Assembly (NCBI GenBank): GCA_949128115.1
Contig: OX421961.1
Location: 130,141,050 to 130,205,049 of the forward strand
DNA length: 64,000 bases
From: Anaspis maculata
Lineage: Eukaryota > Arthropoda > Insecta > Coleoptera > Scraptiidae
Reading direction: 5' to 3'
The translations under genes and the position numbers were made by a program. Of the stretch, positions 61,743 to 64,000 are shown one piece after another. Each line of letters opens with the position of its first letter. The stretch's first letter is position 1. Under the pieces are notes generated by a model that ran no database searches, was not told the DNA's origin, and saw only the letters and a list, made by a program, of their open reading frames with translations.

Positions 61743-62299
61743 GGTTGGAGCCCGGAGTCACGTGGGTTCATACCTGAACTTTTTGGATAACAATTGTGTC
61801 TTTTTTTCTATATTTGTGTTCGTTCGTCAGATGTTGCGTTTGGAAAGAGTAGCTGCCAACTTCAAAAATGGTGACCGTTCGTTTTCAAAGTCACGTGGGT
61901 TGAAGCCTGAAGTCACGTGGGTTCAAGCCTGTAGTCACGTGGGTTGAAGCCTGAAGTCACGTGGGTTAAAGCCTGAAGTCACGTGGGTTGAAGCCTGATG
62001 TCACGTGGGTTAAAACCTGAACTTTTTGGATAACAATTGTGTCTTTACTACTATATTTGTGTTCGTTTGTCAGATGTTGCGTTTGGAACAAGTAGCTGCC
62101 AACATCAAAAGTGGTGACCGATCGTTTTGAAAGTCACGTGGGTTGAAGCCTGAAGTCACGTGGGTTGGAGCCTGGAGTCACGTGGGTTCAAACCTGAACT
62201 TTTTGGATAACAATTGTGTCTTTTTTTCTATATTTGTGTTCGTTCGTCAGATGTTGCGTTTGGAACAAGTAGCTGCCAACTCCAAAAGTGGTGACCGAT
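61743..62299 (+). repeat. Bridge between HOR E and module D, with the expanded subrepeat cluster
   Basis: Starts with a beta monomer matching 49,800-49,980 (GTTCATACC, AAAAATGG, GACCGTTCG), runs through the six-copy subrepeat cluster at 61,890-62,021, and continues with an alpha monomer of the TTTACTACTATATTTG type. No other sequence is present. Confidence 0.82.
61890..62021 (+). repeat. Six-copy cluster of the 22-bp subrepeat, the longest in the window
   Basis: Six consecutive 22-bp units, 132 bp in total, each with an intact GTCACGTGGG. The variable bases after GGGTT read GAAGCC, CAAGCC, GAAGCC, AAAGCC, GAAGCC and finally the terminal type AAAACC. One unit ends CCTGTA and one CCTGAT, so the copies are individually recognisable and the cluster is not a simple assembly stutter. 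It lies just beyond the end of HOR E copy 2 and before the D2 module. Confidence 0.9.
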
Positions 62300-64000
62300 C
62301 GTTTTAAATGTCACGTGGGTTGAAGCCTGAAATCACGTGGGTTGAAGCCTGAAGTCACGTGGGTTAAAACCTGAACTTTTTGGATAACAATTGTGTCTTT
62401 TCTTCTATATTTGTGTTCGTTCGTCAGATGTTGCGTTTGGAACAAGTAGCTGCCAACATCAAAAGTGGTGACCGATCGATTTAAAAGTCACGTGAGTTGA
62501 AGCCTGAAGTCACGTGGGTTGGAGCCTGGAGTCACGTGGGTTCAAACCTGAACTTTTTGAATAACAATTTCGTCATTTTTGTTTTGATATTTGTGTTCGT
62601 TCGTCAGATGTTGCGTTTGGAACAAGTAGCTGCCAACATCAAAAGTGGTGACCGATCGTTTTAAAAGTCACGTGGGTTGAAGCCTGGAGTCACGTGGGTT
62701 GAAGCCTGAAGTCACGTGGGTTGAAGCCTGAAATCACGTGGGTTAAAACCTGAACTTTCTTGATAACAATTGTGTCTTTTCTTCTATATTTGTGTTCGTT
62801 CGTCAGATGTTGCGTTTGGAACAAGTAGCTGCCAACATCAGAAGTGGTGACCGATCGTTTTAAAAGTCACGTGCGTCGAAGCCTGAAGTCACGTGGGTTG
62901 GAGCCTGGAGTCACGTGGGCTCAAACCTGATTTTTTGGAATAACAATTTCGTCATTTTTTTTTGATATTTGTGTTCGTTTGTCAGATGTTGCGTTTGGAA
63001 CAAGTAGCTGCCAACTCCAAAAGTGGTGACCGATCGTTCTAAAAGTCACGTGGAATGAAGCCTGAAGTCACGTGGGTTGAAGCCTGAAGTCACGTGGGTT
63101 AAAACCTGAACTTTTTGGATAACAATTAAGTCTTTACTTCTATATTTGTGTTCGTTCGTCAGATGTTGCGTTTGGAACAAGTAGCTGCCAACATCAAAAG
63201 TGGTGACCGATCGTTTTAAAAGTCACGTGGGTTGAAGCCTGAAGTCACGTGGGTTGTAGCCTGGAGTCACGTGGGTTCAAACCTGAACTTTTTGGATAAC
63301 AATTGTGTTTTTTTTTTCTATATTTGTGTTCGTTCGTCAGATGTTGCGTTTGGAAAGAGTAGCTGCCAACTTCAAAAATGGTGACCGATCGTTTTCAAAG
63401 TCACGTGGGTTGAAGCCTGAAGTCACGTGAGTTGAAGCCTGAAGTAGTGAAGTCACGTGGGTTGAAGCCTGAAGTCACGTGGGTCAAAACCTGAACTTTT
63501 TGGATAACAATTGTGTCTTTTCTTCCATATTTGTGTTCGTTCGTCAGATGTTGCGTTTGGAACAAGTAGCTGCCAACATCAAAAGTGGTGACCGATCGTT
63601 TTAAAAGTCACGTGGGTTGGAGCCTGAAGTCACGTGGGTTGGAGCCTGGAGTCACGTGGGTTCAAACCTGAACTTTTTGAATAACAATTTTGTCATTTTT
63701 GTTCTGATATTTGTGTTCGTTCGTCATATGTTGCGTTTGGAACAAGTAGCTGCCATCTCCAAAAGTGGTGACCGATCGTTTTGAAAGTCACGTGGGTTGA
63801 AGCCTGGAGTCACGTGGGTTGAAGCCTGAAGTCACGTGGGTTGAAGCCTGAAATCACGTGGGTTAAAACCTGAACTTTCTGGATAACAATTGTGTCTTTA
63901 CTTCTATATTTGTGTTCGTTCGTCAGATGTTACGTTTGGAACAAGTAGCTGCCAACATCAAAAGTGGTGACCGATCGTTTTAAAAGTCACGTGGGTTGAA
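62300..64000 (+). repeat. Module D, copy 2, running off the window edge
   Basis: Copy of module D1 lacking one 199-bp monomer. It keeps CGATCGATTTAAAAG (near 62,474), GAACTTTCTTGATAAC, GTGCGTCGAAG (near 62,873), AATTAAGTC and TAGTGAAG at 63,445. Private changes include CACGTGGAATG near 63,047 and GTTGTAGCC near 63,254. The window stops inside the first subrepeat after TTTTAAAAG, so the array continues to the right. Confidence 0.83.

Larger units (their letters stand above)
1..64000 (+). repeat. Satellite array of about 177-bp composite monomers filling the whole window
   Basis: The same unit recurs head-to-tail from the first to the last base, always in the same orientation, with no unrelated sequence between copies. 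The landmark TTCGTTCGTCAGATG starts at 21, 176, 353, 530 and 707 (884 in a variant form), giving spacings of 155, 177, 177, 177 and 177. Division of the window by about 178 gives roughly 360 monomers; I did not count each. Composition of a three-subrepeat monomer is about 43% GC by hand count, with G clearly above C on this strand. Both ends lie inside a monomer, so the full array is longer than the window. I do not recognise it as a named satellite family. Long, same-orientation, multi-level arrays of this kind are known from eukaryotic centromeric, pericentromeric and subtelomeric heterochromatin; which of these applies here is not visible. Confidence 0.97.

Noticed and set aside
61585..61947. 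A 120-codon open frame on the + strand, and about 80 similar ones of 60-115 codons
   Set aside because: The ones I checked start at TTG or GTG, not ATG; they repeat the same satellite-encoded peptide, stop at the repeat-encoded TTTTAAAA, and shift frame wherever subrepeat number changes. No ribosome binding sites, splice signals or known domains were seen.
1..64000. CRISPR array (regular repeats with spacers)
   Set aside because: The units are far longer than CRISPR repeats, the intervening sequence is itself repeated rather than unique, and no cas genes are present.
1..64000. Telomeric repeat array, because of the GTGGGTT units
   Set aside because: The 22-bp units occur in clusters of two to six separated by a 111-bp body, not as a continuous array. 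The unit does not match a telomere repeat known to me. A subtelomeric position remains possible.
1..64000. Transposon, LTR or helitron origin visible inside the array
   Set aside because: No terminal inverted repeats, target-site duplications, polyprotein motifs or LTR boundaries were seen; every segment inspected reduces to the same monomer.

Overview
The whole 64 kb window is one uninterrupted eukaryotic satellite-DNA array. I see no protein-coding gene, tRNA, rRNA, transposon, CRISPR array or non-repetitive spacer in it. Both window edges cut through a monomer, so the array continues on both sides. The sequence does not allow a species call. A long head-to-tail array of nucleosome-sized monomers with multi-kilobase higher-order repeats (HORs) is typical of eukaryotic heterochromatin (centromeric, pericentromeric or subtelomeric) and not of bacteria or phage.

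The monomer is composite. A fairly AT-rich body of about 111 bp (about 36% GC by hand count) is followed by a cluster of 22-bp subrepeats (about 55% GC), each containing GTCACGTGGG and therefore the palindrome CACGTG. The body runs, in order: a short T-run, GGATAACAATTGTG, a long T-run, CTATATTTGTG, TTCGTTCGTCAGATG, TTGCGTTTGGAA, GTAGCTGCCAAC, AAAAGTGGTGACCGATCG and TTTTAAAA. Monomer length is quantised by subrepeat number: 155 bp with two, 177 bp with three (the commonest), 199 bp with four, 221 bp with five, and one cluster with six. By length there are about 360 monomers, all on the same strand. At least five sequence classes exist, told apart by the body and by the codon-sized differences ACATC, ACTTC, ACTCC and ATCTCC.

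Layout. HOR A occurs at 1-5,110 and again at 7,665-13,130, with a linker between. HOR B (period 6,716, rising to 6,871 bp) occurs at about 12,870-19,586 and 19,587-24,640, and a 3.7 kb part returns at 29,430-33,100. Region 24,640-29,430 is a patchwork of local duplications. Region 33,100-35,040 is a bridge. HOR C (about 6.65-6.83 kb) is present as adjacent copies at 35,040-41,866 and 41,867-48,513, and partly again at 50,560-52,780. Region 48,514-50,560 mixes E-like and B-like pieces. A 357-bp duplication lies at 52,890-53,605, followed by module D1 (53,610-55,650). HOR E is a nearly perfect tandem duplication with period 3,122 bp (55,650-58,771 and 58,772-61,742). A bridge with the six-subrepeat cluster leads into D2 (62,300-64,000). 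Aligned HOR copies often differ by exact monomer-sized steps (155, 177, 354, 199 bp), as expected from in-register unequal exchange.

The many open reading frames of 60-120 codons are by-products of the repeat. Those I checked start at TTG or GTG rather than ATG, repeat the same peptide, and exist because the 177-bp monomer is 59 codons long. The most noteworthy properties are the roughly one thousand CACGTG sites in 64 kb, matching the bHLH E-box/G-box and the yeast CDEI consensus RTCACRTG, the lack of CpG depletion, and the layered 22-bp, 177-bp and 3-8 kb repeat hierarchy. No function is proven by sequence alone.
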